NCBI RefSeq assembly: GCF_036245865.1
Contig: NZ_BTTW01000002.1
Coordinates: 992,001-1,056,000, forward strand
From: Corallococcus caeni
GTDB lineage: Bacteria > Myxococcota > Myxococcia > Myxococcales > Myxococcaceae
DNA length: 64,000 nucleotides
Direction: 5' to 3'
Shown here: piece after piece, positions 11,983 to 20,157 of the stretch
How positions within the stretch are numbered: the first letter of the stretch is position 1
Layout: the number at the start of each line of letters is the position of its first letter
Notes under the pieces: generated by a model
What the model was told of the DNA's origin: nothing
What the model saw: only the letters and a program-made list of their open reading frames with translations
The model's database searches: none
Program-made: the position numbers and the translations under genes

Positions 11983-13687
11983 GCGGCGTCGCGACCGTCG
12001 CTCCCACACCCAGCGGGGCGGTCACGTCCGGTGGAGGCGCGGACTGCGTTGGCGCACCCTGCGGAGCGGAAGTCGCCGCGTTCATCGCGGGAGGATTCGC
12101 GCCAGGCGGTGCGGCCCGCGGAGTCGCGAGCTTCGTCCCCGTCCCCTGCGGAGCGGGAGCCGCCGTGCCCGGCGTGCCCTGCGGAGTCGCGAGCTTCGTC
12201 CCCGCCGCCTGCGGAGCGGGAGCCGCCGTGCTCGGCGTACCCTGAGGGGTCGCGACCGTCGGGTTCGCTCCCTGCGGAGGGACCGCCGCCGGAGGGGTCG
12301 TGCCCTGCGGCGCTGCCGGGGGGCGCGCGGCCGGCGCGGTCACGGGGGTGGGTGCTGGCTGCGCGATCGTGGCCGCTGACTTCGCGCCCTGCGGGCTCAC
12401 GGTGGCGGGGACCGCGAGCAGCGGCAGCGCCGGGTGCCCTTCGCGGAGCTTGGGCGGAATCTGGCTGGCCACGATGGGCGCCTCCTCCGCGGTCTTCCAC
12501 GGACGGTCGGGCCACCAGCGCTCCACGGGCGGCGGCGCCAGCGCGAGGAAGTCCTGCCCGGGCCGGGGCGCGGTGATGCCCACGCCGTCGTGCTTCGCGG
12601 CCACCAGCGAGCGTTCGATGGGCTCCGTCCAGCCGTGGTACGCCAGCGTCACCAGCCCCCAGTGCACCGGCAGCATCAACCGGCCCTTCACCAGCCGGTG
12701 GGCGAGCACCGCCTGCTCCGGCCCCAGGTGCCAGTCCGGCCAACCCGCGCCGTACTGGCCCGTTTCAATCATCGTCAAATCGAACGGCCCCAGCTTCGCG
12801 CCAATCTCCTCCATCGCGGGGAACAGGCCCGTGTCGCCGGAGTAGTAGACGCGGTGCCGCGGCCCCACCAGCGCCCAGCCCGCCCACAGCGTCTTGTCCT
12901 GCTGGAGGAACCGGCCGGACGCATGCCGCGCGGGCGTGGCCACGATGTCCAGCCCCTTCACCTTCGTGCGCTCCCACCAGTCCAGTTCCACGATGCGGCT
13001 GGCCGGCACGCCCCAGTATTCCAGGTGCGCGCCCACGCCCAGCGGCACCACGAACGTGGTGTTCCAGTCCTTCATCGCCGTGATGGTGGCGAAGTCCAGG
13101 TGGTCGTAGTGGTCGTGCGAAATCACCACCGCGTCGATGGGCGGCAGCGCGTCCAGCGCGATGGGCGCGGGGAACCAGCGCTTGGGGCCAATCCACTCCA
13201 GCGGCGACGTGCGCTCGCCCCACACGGGGTCCGTGAGCACGCGGTGCCCGTCCACCTCCACCAGCGTGGACGAGTGTCCCAGCCAGGTGACGCGCAGCCC
13301 GTCTTCCGGCGGCGTGGCGAAGCGCTTCGGGTCGATGCGGTCCACCACCACCGGCATCCGGGGCGTGCTCTCCGCGCTCGTGTGGAACAGGTCCGACAGC
13401 GTCCGCTCCCAGTTGTTGAGGATGGGTTGCGGGTTCACGAACCCCCCGTCCTGCCACTGCGGCGAGCGCGCCATCCGCTCCAGCCGCGCCCCCTCCGGCG
13501 CCTTGCCGAACGCGCGCCACCCATCGATGACGACGATGCCCAGGAACACCGCCAGCAGCAGCAGGGCCCACCCCAGCAGGCGCAACAACCGGCCGCCCCA
13601 GGACGGCCGCTGGCCGTAGGAGGGAAAGGCCGTGCGGAAGGCCTTCTGTCGGGCCTTGTCCGCGGCCCGCATGGGTCCCGCGTTCAT
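11975..13687 (-). CDS. Membrane-anchored MBL-fold hydrolase (NAPE-PLD/UlaG-like) with Pro/Ala tail
   Basis: A 570-residue metallo-beta-lactamase-fold enzyme. One N-terminal membrane helix lies near residues 32-52. The catalytic domain has the zinc motif SHDHYDHLD, an upstream TDPVWGERTSP loop typical of the NAPE-PLD/UlaG branch, ARHASGR, and YYSGDTG with a further metal Asp. The family hydrolyses phosphodiester or lactone bonds; the substrate here is unknown. After about residue 400 comes a long Pro/Ala/Thr/Gln-rich tail with a 21-residue tandem repeat, probably disordered. I favour the ATG at 13687; the frame is open to 13729. It sits in an operon after the SnoaL lipoprotein and overlaps the DUF3293 gene. 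Confidence 0.85.
   Translation of the reverse strand: MNAGPMRAADKARQKAFRTAFPSYGQRPSWGGRLLRLLGWALLLLAVFLGIVVIDGWRAFGKAPEGARLERMARSPQWQDGGFVNPQPILNNWERTLSDLFHTSAESTPRMPVVVDRIDPKRFATPPEDGLRVTWLGHSSTLVEVDGHRVLTDPVWGERTSPLEWIGPKRWFPAPIALDALPPIDAVVISHDHYDHLDFATITAMKDWNTTFVVPLGVGAHLEYWGVPASRIVELDWWERTKVKGLDIVATPARHASGRFLQQDKTLWAGWALVGPRHRVYYSGDTGLFPAMEEIGAKLGPFDLTMIETGQYGAGWPDWHLGPEQAVLAHRLVKGRLMLPVHWGLVTLAYHGWTEPIERSLVAAKHDGVGITAPRPGQDFLALAPPPVERWWPDRPWKTAEEAPIVASQIPPKLREGHPALPLLAVPATVSPQGAKSAATIAQPAPTPVTAPAARPPAAPQGTTPPAAVPPQGANPTVATPQGTPSTAAPAPQAAGTKLATPQGTPGTAAPAPQGTGTKLATPRAAPPGANPPAMNAATSAPQGAPTQSAPPPDVTAPLGVGATVATPHE
12121..12246 (-). repeat. Two-copy 63-bp tandem repeat in the MBL tail
   Basis: Two near-identical 63-bp units (12121-12183 and 12184-12246) encode a 21-residue unit containing GTKLATPQGTP. 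Shorter related segments flank them. The repeat lies in the low-complexity C-terminal tail, where copy number could vary by slippage without breaking the frame. Confidence 0.7.
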
Positions 13688-13823
13688 CCTCATCCCCGGA
13701 CCCTGATGGCTCCGGTGCATGGGTGTCAATGGGGAGACGTTTCGACGGTGCCCGGTTTTTCCTGACTCCGGCGGCGTCGCCCCCGACCCGTGGCCGTTCG
13801 GCCTGTCACCGGGTCAGGGCGCC

Positions 13824-14339
13824 TCAGGGGTCCGGCGGGACGACCTTGAAGCCGCGCTGGAGCAGCGGGGCCAGCCGGTCCGTGAGGTCCCACGACTCCA
13901 CCAGCCGGCCGTCGCGCAGCCGGTACAGCGAGTCCCCGTGGAACGTGAGTGGGCGGGACCTGCCGTCGTGGGTGGGCGGGCCCTGGGTGTCCGTGCCCGT
14001 CGCGCGCCAGCGCACCAGCACCCAGTCGTCCTCCGCCATCACGTGGAGCAGCTCGAACTTCAGGTCCGGGAAGAGGGTGAACCCTTGTTCTGCCTGGGTG
14101 CGCACCACCTCCGGGCCGCGCAGCTCCTGGGGCGCTCCTTCCGAGCGGTCCACGAAGTCGGCGGCGACGTACTCGGGGATGCGCTCCAGGCGCTTCTGGT
14201 TGTAGATCTCCTCGGTGAACAGGCGGGCGCGCTCCTTGTTGGACTCGCCCACCTGCCGGGCCCGCTCCGCCGGGGAGACCGTCGCGCAACCGGTCAGCCC
14301 CACGAGCCCCAACACCACCCACGACACACAGGTCCTCAT
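13824..14339 (-). CDS. SnoaL-like lipoprotein
   Basis: A 171-residue protein with a lipoprotein signal ending in LVGLTGC (lipidated Cys near residue 18). The mature part is an alpha+beta-barrel of the SnoaL/ester-cyclase type. It starts with a helix (NKERARLFTEEIYN), followed by VAADFVDRS, a helix ending in LFPDLKFELL, then the strands DDWVLVRWRATGTD and FHGDSLYRLRDGRLVESWDLTD. The fold is used by polyketide cyclases and many uncharacterised binding proteins. Its start overlaps the stop of the acyl-CoA oxidase-like gene by four bases (ATGA), so the two are co-translated. The substrate is not predictable. Confidence 0.82.
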   Translation of the reverse strand: MRTCVSWVVLGLVGLTGCATVSPAERARQVGESNKERARLFTEEIYNQKRLERIPEYVAADFVDRSEGAPQELRGPEVVRTQAEQGFTLFPDLKFELLHVMAEDDWVLVRWRATGTDTQGPPTHDGRSRPLTFHGDSLYRLRDGRLVESWDLTDRLAPLLQRGFKVVPPDP

Positions 14340-16750
14340 GACGCGCGGGAATCTGCCGGGCCCGCACGGGCGCTGTCAGCCGCCGTGTCGTCGAACCGTT
14401 CACCGCCGGGCGCCAGCCGCCCCAGGCCGATGGGCGCCGCCAGCAACGTGTCCGGAATCCCGAAGGCATCCACCAGCCCCACGGCGTCCGGGCGCAGCTC
14501 CTCGCACAGCTTCACGCGCTCCTTGCGGATGGCCTGGGCCTTGGGGGCCGTGAGCCAGCCGTGCTCCAGGAACCAGCCGCTGGCGGACTCCAGGCAGGAC
14601 AGGCCGAAGAGGTCCGCCATGCGTCCCAGCACCGGCTTGAGCGACTCGTCCTTCACCGCCGCCACGCCGCGCAGGAACTGCTCCAGCACGATGCGCTCCA
14701 CGCTCGCGTGCGCCAGGGCCAGCAGGTGCGCCTGCACCTGGTTGAAGGCCTCGAAGGCCTCCACGCCCGCGGTGAGCCGCTTGCGGATCCGCTTGGACAC
14801 CGACGCGAGCAGGGCCTCCTCGCGGAAGCGCAGGGCGCGCAGCTGGAAGTCGCTGTCGCGCAGGTGGTCCGTGTCCGTGCGCCGGCCGGCGATGGGGTTG
14901 CGGTCCGTGAAGACCGTCGCGGCCTGGTCCACGATGAGGCGCAAGACGGCGAAGACGCGGTCGTCCTCGAAGCGCTGGCGGTAGCCCGTGAGCAGGCCCT
15001 TGGCCACCAGCTGCATGAGCACGGTGTTGTCGCCCTCGAAGGTGGTGAACACGTCCGTGTCCGCCTTGAGCGCGGCGAACCGGTTCGCGGTGAGGTAGCC
15101 CTGGCCGCCGCACGCCTCGCGGCACTCTTGAATGGTGGCGGTGGCGTTCCACGACGCGTAGGCCTTCAGGCCCGCGGCCAGCGCCTCCACCTCGCGCGCG
15201 TCGTCCTCCGTGCGGTGGACGTAGCGGTCCACCAGGTACTCCAGCGCGAAGTCCACCGCGTACGTCTTGGCCACCAGCGGCAACAGCCGCAGCTGGTGCG
15301 ACTGGTGGTCCAGCAGGCGCACCTCGGGCGCGCCCTGGGGGCCGAACTGGCGGCGCAGGTCGCCGTAGCGCACGGCGATGGTCAGCGCGCTCTTGGCCGC
15401 GCTCAAGGACGCGCACGCCACGCTCACGCGGCCCGCCACCAGCGCGCCCAGCATGGTGAAGAAGCGCTTGGAGTCGCCGGTGATGGAGGACGTGTACTCG
15501 CCGGCTTCCGTCACCTGGCCGTAGCGGTCGAGCAGGTTGTCGCGCGGCACGCGCACGTGGTCGAACCACAGCCGGCCGTTGTCCACGCCGTTGAGGCCCA
15601 GCTTCTCGCCGCAGTCCTCGATGCGGATGCCCGGCAGCACCTTGCCGTGCGCGTCGCGCAGCGGAACGAGCAGCGCGTGCACGCCCAGCCGTTCCCCATC
15701 CACCTCCAGCTGCGCGAACACGGTGGCGATGAGGGCGTGGCGGGCGGCGTTGCCAATCCACTCCTTGCGCGCGGTCTCCGACGGGGTGTGGAGGACGAAC
15801 TCGCCCGTGGCCGCGTCGTAGCGGGCCACCGTCTCGCAGTCGCGCACGTTGGAGCCGTGGCCCAGCTCGCTCATCGCGAAGCAGCCGGGCAGTTCCAGCG
15901 AGGCGACCTTCGGCAGGTACTGCTGGTGGTGCCGCTTCGTGCCCAGGAACAGGATGCTGGAGCCGAACAGGCCGAAGTGCACGCCCGCCTTGATGACGAG
16001 GCTCAAATCGAAGAAGGCCATCGTCTCGAACGCGGCGATGAACGCGCCCAGGTCCCCGCCGCCCTCGCGCCCCTTGGGGAAGGCGAGCTGCCCCAGGCCG
16101 TCGTTGGCCAGGTGCTTGAGCCAGTCGAAGACCTGGTCGCGGTAGGCGGTGGTGGACAGCCCCTCCTTGTAGCGGAAGTCCGCGTCCTCCAACCAACCGC
16201 GCACCCGCTGGCGCACGTCCGAGTAGGTGCGCTCAAGCACGGCCGTCATCGCCGCGGGGTCGAACGAGGCCGCGTGCGAGCGGGGCTCCGCGCGCGGGAC
16301 TCGCGACGCCCTGGGCACCAGGGAGCGCACCGCCTCCTTGCCGTCCACGCCGAGCGTGGCCTCGATGGAGGCCAGGGCCTTGCCCAGCTCCGCCGCGGGG
16401 ATGTTGAGGGGCGCCTCACCCGCGAGCGCCTGGGCCAGCTGCACGCCCAGCTCCGCCAGGTTCTGCTGATGACTGTTGGCCAGCTTCTCCGCGGTGGCGC
16501 GGATGTGTTCGCGCACGACGGCCAGCTCGCGGGGCGGGGGCGGACGCAGCGGATCCACCCAGAGGGCCAGGACGGAGCTGGACCTGAGGTCCAGCCAGGG
16601 CTGGGACCGGGCGGCGGCGCCCAGGGCGCGGAGCTCGTCGCCCGTCAACTCGCCGTCCGTCCAGGCGACGTAGAGCATGGGGACCAGCGGCGCCAGGCTG
16701 GGCAGGGACAGCAGCTCCCGGGCGGAGGGGCGGGATGGGGCGTCGAGCAT
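14336..16750 (-). CDS. Acyl-CoA oxidase-like acyl-CoA dehydrogenase with extra N-terminal domain
   Basis: An 804-residue flavoenzyme. Residues about 20-150 form a helical domain with a WTDGELTGDE motif, reminiscent of TerB-like domains. The rest is an acyl-CoA dehydrogenase fold: CFAMSELGHGSNVRDCETVA is the FAD-contact loop. CREACGGQGY and TTFEGDNTVLMQ (about 542-575) are the peroxisomal acyl-CoA-oxidase-type active-site blocks, with the catalytic Glu expected in this region. It should oxidise acyl-CoA to enoyl-CoA in fatty-acid breakdown, with oxygen or ETF as acceptor unresolved. The ATG at 16750 has GGAGAG upstream; an in-frame start at 16795 is possible. It is the first gene of the minus-strand operon. 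Confidence 0.88.
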   Translation of the reverse strand: MLDAPSRPSARELLSLPSLAPLVPMLYVAWTDGELTGDELRALGAAARSQPWLDLRSSSVLALWVDPLRPPPPRELAVVREHIRATAEKLANSHQQNLAELGVQLAQALAGEAPLNIPAAELGKALASIEATLGVDGKEAVRSLVPRASRVPRAEPRSHAASFDPAAMTAVLERTYSDVRQRVRGWLEDADFRYKEGLSTTAYRDQVFDWLKHLANDGLGQLAFPKGREGGGDLGAFIAAFETMAFFDLSLVIKAGVHFGLFGSSILFLGTKRHHQQYLPKVASLELPGCFAMSELGHGSNVRDCETVARYDAATGEFVLHTPSETARKEWIGNAARHALIATVFAQLEVDGERLGVHALLVPLRDAHGKVLPGIRIEDCGEKLGLNGVDNGRLWFDHVRVPRDNLLDRYGQVTEAGEYTSSITGDSKRFFTMLGALVAGRVSVACASLSAAKSALTIAVRYGDLRRQFGPQGAPEVRLLDHQSHQLRLLPLVAKTYAVDFALEYLVDRYVHRTEDDAREVEALAAGLKAYASWNATATIQECREACGGQGYLTANRFAALKADTDVFTTFEGDNTVLMQLVAKGLLTGYRQRFEDDRVFAVLRLIVDQAATVFTDRNPIAGRRTDTDHLRDSDFQLRALRFREEALLASVSKRIRKRLTAGVEAFEAFNQVQAHLLALAHASVERIVLEQFLRGVAAVKDESLKPVLGRMADLFGLSCLESASGWFLEHGWLTAPKAQAIRKERVKLCEELRPDAVGLVDAFGIPDTLLAAPIGLGRLAPGGERFDDTAADSARAGPADSRAS

Positions 16751-16901
16751 GCAGTCTCTCCAGACGAGGGAACGGAACCCGGCCAGTGTCGCCATGGCGG
16801 AAGGCTCCGGCAACGATGGAATGGGGACCTGTTCACCGGGCGGAGCGGGGACCGGGCGGTGACTCCCGGAGTCGAGCGGGCGTTCTTAGTTTGCCGGGAC
16901 C

Positions 16902-18170
16902 ATGAGCGAGCTTACGGACGAGTTGCTGCCCCAGCCGGGGGCGCATGGGTTCGACGGTGGCGACGAGACGCGCAAGCACGAGATGCAGGGGCCGTTCGAG
17001 CTGCCTCCCGGGCCCGAGGGCTTCTCGTTCGCGCTCTACCAGGCCACGGGCGTGTCACTGACCCCGGGGCACCGGATGCACCTGCTGGAGAACAGCCAGG
17101 TCTTCGACCGGATGTTGGAGGACATCCGCGCGGCGAAGCACAGCGTGCACATGCTCATCTACATCTGGCGGCCGTGCGAGCTGTCGGACCGGTTCGTGGA
17201 GGCGCTGATTGAACGCTCCCGCGCGGGCGTGCAGTGCCGCGTGGTGGTGGATCCGGTGGGCAGCGAGGAGACCACCGGGGACAAGGACTTCGACCAGCAG
17301 ATTGAAAAGCGGCTGACGGACGCGGGCGTGGAGGTGCACTACTACCGGCTGCTCGCGGGCAAGGTGCTGGGGCGGCTGTTGAGCCGGTCGCACCAGAAGA
17401 TCGTCGTGGTGGACGGGCGCGTCGCGTACACGGGCGGCTTTGGCATCTGGAAGGTGTGGGAGGGGGACGGGCTGAAGCCGGACAACTGGCGCGACACGCA
17501 CATCCGCGTGGAGGGGCCGGAGGTGCGGCGCATCCAGGTGACGTTCGCCAAGCACTGGATCGAGTCCGGCGGAGGGTTCCTGCCGCGCGAGTGCTTCCCG
17601 GAGCTGAAGGCGGACGGAGGCGGGTGCGCGGCGTTCATCGACAGCGCCGGGCGGTTGGGCATCACCGAGGCGGAGCGGATGGTGCGCCTGGTGGTGGCGG
17701 CGGCGACGCAGCGGCTGTGGATCGCCAACGCGTACTTCACGCCGCCCAACGACATCCTGGAGCAGCTGGAGGTGAAGGTCCGGCAGGGCGTGGACGTGCG
17801 GGTGATGGGCCCGGGGCCGAACCACGACGTGCCGGTGGTGCGCGCGTCGCAGCGGTCCACGTACGAGCGGCTGCTGGCGGCGGGGGTGCGCATCTGGGAG
17901 TACCAGCCGGCGATGCTGCACTCCAAGACGATGCTGGTGGACGACTGGTTGTGCGTCGTGGGCTCCACGAACCTGGACTCGCTGTCGCTCAACAAGTTGA
18001 GCGAAGGGTCACTGGTGTTCGAGGACCGGGAGATCGCCGCGAAGCTGGAGGGGTGCTGGGAGAAGGACGTGCGGCACTCGAAGGAGATTTCGCTGGAGAA
18101 CGGCGGCCGGACGAACCCGTGGCGGAGGTTCGCGCGGCGGGCCACGCAGTGGGCAGGGCACGACCGGTAG
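16902..18170 (+). CDS. Phospholipase D-family protein (cardiolipin synthase-like)
   Basis: A 422-residue cytoplasmic or peripheral-membrane enzyme with two HKD motifs. The first is His164-x-Lys166-x4-Asp171 followed by GG, in SHQKIVVVDGRVAYTGGFG. The second is His340-x-Lys342-x4-Asp347 followed by GSTNLD. The two-domain layout matches cardiolipin synthases of the ClsB/ClsC type. It lacks N-terminal membrane helices, so it could also be a related phosphatidyltransferase or phospholipase. It is divergent from the acyl-CoA oxidase-like gene and converges on nth with three bases between stops. Confidence 0.9.
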   Translation: MSELTDELLPQPGAHGFDGGDETRKHEMQGPFELPPGPEGFSFALYQATGVSLTPGHRMHLLENSQVFDRMLEDIRAAKHSVHMLIYIWRPCELSDRFVEALIERSRAGVQCRVVVDPVGSEETTGDKDFDQQIEKRLTDAGVEVHYYRLLAGKVLGRLLSRSHQKIVVVDGRVAYTGGFGIWKVWEGDGLKPDNWRDTHIRVEGPEVRRIQVTFAKHWIESGGGFLPRECFPELKADGGGCAAFIDSAGRLGITEAERMVRLVVAAATQRLWIANAYFTPPNDILEQLEVKVRQGVDVRVMGPGPNHDVPVVRASQRSTYERLLAAGVRIWEYQPAMLHSKTMLVDDWLCVVGSTNLDSLSLNKLSEGSLVFEDREIAAKLEGCWEKDVRHSKEISLENGGRTNPWRRFARRATQWAGHDR

Positions 18171-18173
18171 GCT

Positions 18174-18923
18174 TCAGCGGTGGGAGGTGACGCCCTCCTG
18201 CCGACAGTACGGGAGGACGGGGCAGGTGGAGCACTTCGGGCGGCTGCCGGTGCACACGTGCTTGCCGAAGGGGACGAGGAGCCGGTTGAGCTCCACCCAG
18301 TAGGGGCGGGGGAGCACGGCTTCGAGCGCGGCGAGCGTGCGCTCCGGAGTGGCGGCCTTCACGTAGCCCCAGCGGTTGGTGACGCGATGGACGTGGATGT
18401 CCACGCTGATGACTTCATGGCCGCAGGCGATGCCGAGCGCCAGGTGCGCGCACTTGGGGCCCACGCCCTTGAAGGACTGGAGCACGTCCGGATCCGCGGG
18501 GAGCTGGCCGTGGAACGCGTCACGCGTGCGCACGGCGATGGCGTGGACCTGATGGGCCTTGCCTTCGTGGAAGGTGACGGGGCGGATGAGGGAGTCGATC
18601 TCTTCCGGCGTGAGGCGCGCGAGGGCTTCTGGCGTGTGCGCGCGGCCCAGGAGGCGGAGCGCGGCCGGGAGGCTGACTTCATCGAGCGTGCGGATGGAGA
18701 GGATGCACGCGATGAGCTGTTCGAAGAGGGAGCCGTGGCCCTTGGCGGCGAGCTCGAACATGGCCGCGTCCGCGAAGGAGCGGACTTCGTGGCGCACGCG
18801 GCGGAGGACCTCTTCGATGTCGAAGGGGAGCCTGTCCGTGTCTGACGGCACGGCATGCGCGGTGCGGGCGCTCTGTGCGCGCGGCGCACGCCGTGGGGCT
18901 GTCGGTGGCTTCTTGAGGGCCAT
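18174..18923 (-). CDS. nth: Endonuclease III
   Basis: A bifunctional DNA glycosylase/AP lyase for oxidised pyrimidines in base-excision repair. The 249-residue product has a basic 30-residue N-terminal extension and then the HhH-GPD fold. The hairpin FKGVGPKCAHLALG carries the catalytic Lys157. VDIHVHRVTNRWG contains the catalytic Asp175. The [4Fe-4S] loop has Cys224, Cys231, Cys234 and Cys240 in the expected C-x6-C-x2-C-x5-C spacing. All key residues are present, so it should be active. Its 3' end is three bases from the PLD gene. Confidence 0.95.
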   Translation of the reverse strand: MALKKPPTAPRRAPRAQSARTAHAVPSDTDRLPFDIEEVLRRVRHEVRSFADAAMFELAAKGHGSLFEQLIACILSIRTLDEVSLPAALRLLGRAHTPEALARLTPEEIDSLIRPVTFHEGKAHQVHAIAVRTRDAFHGQLPADPDVLQSFKGVGPKCAHLALGIACGHEVISVDIHVHRVTNRWGYVKAATPERTLAALEAVLPRPYWVELNRLLVPFGKHVCTGSRPKCSTCPVLPYCRQEGVTSHR

Positions 18924-19049
18924 GCGGGCCTCCTGACCTGGGAAGTTGGGTCCGGAGGACGTGACTGGCTGGGCGCTCTTGCCGGGACGGTGGGCGGGCG
19001 GTCAGGCTGGTGGGGTGATGCGGCCACGTTCCTGTTGGCGAGGTGCTAC

Positions 19050-19487
19050 TTGCTGAAGCCTCATCACGTCCTGCTGCTGGTATCGCTCGTGGCGGATGGC
19101 GGAAGCACACCCTCTCGACCCGATGCCGGGGCCTCTGCACGGCCGGATGGAGGCGTCGTGACCGGGGCTTCGGATGGAGGCATCCCGTGGCCCACGGACC
19201 TGCGTCCGCTCGCGACACTGGAGGGGCCTGCTGTCCTGGCCGCCAATGCCGCGCTCCAGCGCGTCCTCGCCAGCCTTTCCAAGCAGGACGCGGGAGCCTG
19301 TGAGTCCTCTGCCCGCTCGCTGGACGTCGTGGTGGGCTTGGAAAAGGGCATCTACTTTGTCCGGGTCGATCGGCGGCTCGACCGATGCGGATGGCCAGTG
19401 GGCAGCCAGTTGGAGTTCGACTGGTTCGAGCTGTACGCGGTATCACCCGAGGGAAAGGTCCTCGGGCGGCGCGCGTTCATGCCGTAG
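19050..19487 (+). CDS. Small secreted hypothetical protein
   Basis: A 145-residue protein starting, on my reading, at the TTG at 19050 (AGG eight bases upstream). That gives a short hydrophobic leader (HHVLLLVSLVADGG) followed by an Asp/Gly/Ser/Pro-rich linker, as in many myxobacterial exported proteins. The mature C-terminal half is a compact domain with two cysteines near residues 91 and 117 that could form a disulfide. No family is recognised. The frame is open further upstream to 18855, but that part would overlap nth antisense and is unlikely to be coding. Confidence 0.5.
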   Translation: MLKPHHVLLLVSLVADGGSTPSRPDAGASARPDGGVVTGASDGGIPWPTDLRPLATLEGPAVLAANAALQRVLASLSKQDAGACESSARSLDVVVGLEKGIYFVRVDRRLDRCGWPVGSQLEFDWFELYAVSPEGKVLGRRAFMP

Positions 19488-19490
19488 CGC

Positions 19491-19991
19491 TCAGGACGCT
19501 TGGGTGAGGTTCAGCGCGTACCAGCGGTCGCAGCCGAAGTGGCCGGTGCGGCCCATGGGGGCGCGGAGCGGTTCGAAGCCGACCTTGCGGTAGAGCTTCT
19601 GGGCCTGCTCCATGCCTCCCAGCGTTTCGAGGTAGCACTGCCGGAAGCCGGCGCTTCGCGCGAACTCCAGACAGTGTCTCAACAGGCGCTCGCCCATGCC
19701 GTGGCCCCGGGCCTTGGGCAGGAAGTACATCTTGCGCAGCTCGCAGACGTCCGGTGCGCCTCCGTCCAGCGGCGCGATGCCCGCGCCTCCCACCACCTGG
19801 CCCCCATGCTCCACGACGAAATACACGTGCCGGGGTCGGCTGTACGCGGCGCTCATCGCGTCCACCTCCGGGTCGTGGATCGCGAACCCCGGGCCGTCCG
19901 CTCCGAACTCAGGCATCACCGCGCGGATGACCGCGGCCATCGCCGCGTCGTCCCGGGCCTCGATGGGCCTCAATGTCAGTTCCGTGCTCAT
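19491..19991 (-). CDS. GNAT-family N-acetyltransferase
   Basis: A 166-residue enzyme of the Gcn5-related acetyltransferase fold. Visible blocks are the N-terminal strand LTLRPIEARDDAAMAAVI and the strand VYFVVEHGGQVVGGAGIAPL. ELRKMYFLPKARGHGMGERLL carries the acetyl-CoA-binding R/Q-x-x-G-x-G/A-type loop. The terminal helix and strand are LETLGGMEQAQKLYRKVGFEPL. The acceptor substrate is unknown. The ATG at 19991 fits the domain start, although GGAGG is only two bases before it; the in-frame GTG twelve bases upstream is an alternative. It is divergent from the large membrane-protein gene and converges on the small secreted-protein gene. Confidence 0.9.
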   Translation of the reverse strand: MSTELTLRPIEARDDAAMAAVIRAVMPEFGADGPGFAIHDPEVDAMSAAYSRPRHVYFVVEHGGQVVGGAGIAPLDGGAPDVCELRKMYFLPKARGHGMGERLLRHCLEFARSAGFRQCYLETLGGMEQAQKLYRKVGFEPLRAPMGRTGHFGCDRWYALNLTQAS

Positions 19992-20157
19992 GGCCTCCAC
20001 GGTCCCATGACTCACGCCTGCCGGCCAGCGGCGCCGGGTGTGCACCTGTGCAGCGCCCTGCACAACCGCCACGCCCCCGACGCACCCCGGTGGGTATCAA
20101 TCCTCTGTCCTTCCAGGGCATTCTGCGTGGCACGGTCGTTGTAGAGGGGGAAGCTCC

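Noticed and set aside
12121-12246. The repetitive GC-rich DNA as a mobile-element end
   Set aside because: The units are in frame in a Pro/Ala-rich protein tail, with no inverted ends or transposase.
18855-19049. N-terminal extension of the small secreted protein
   Set aside because: It would overlap nth antisense and has Trp/Gly/Arg-rich composition without a signal; the TTG at 19050 gives a sensible leader.
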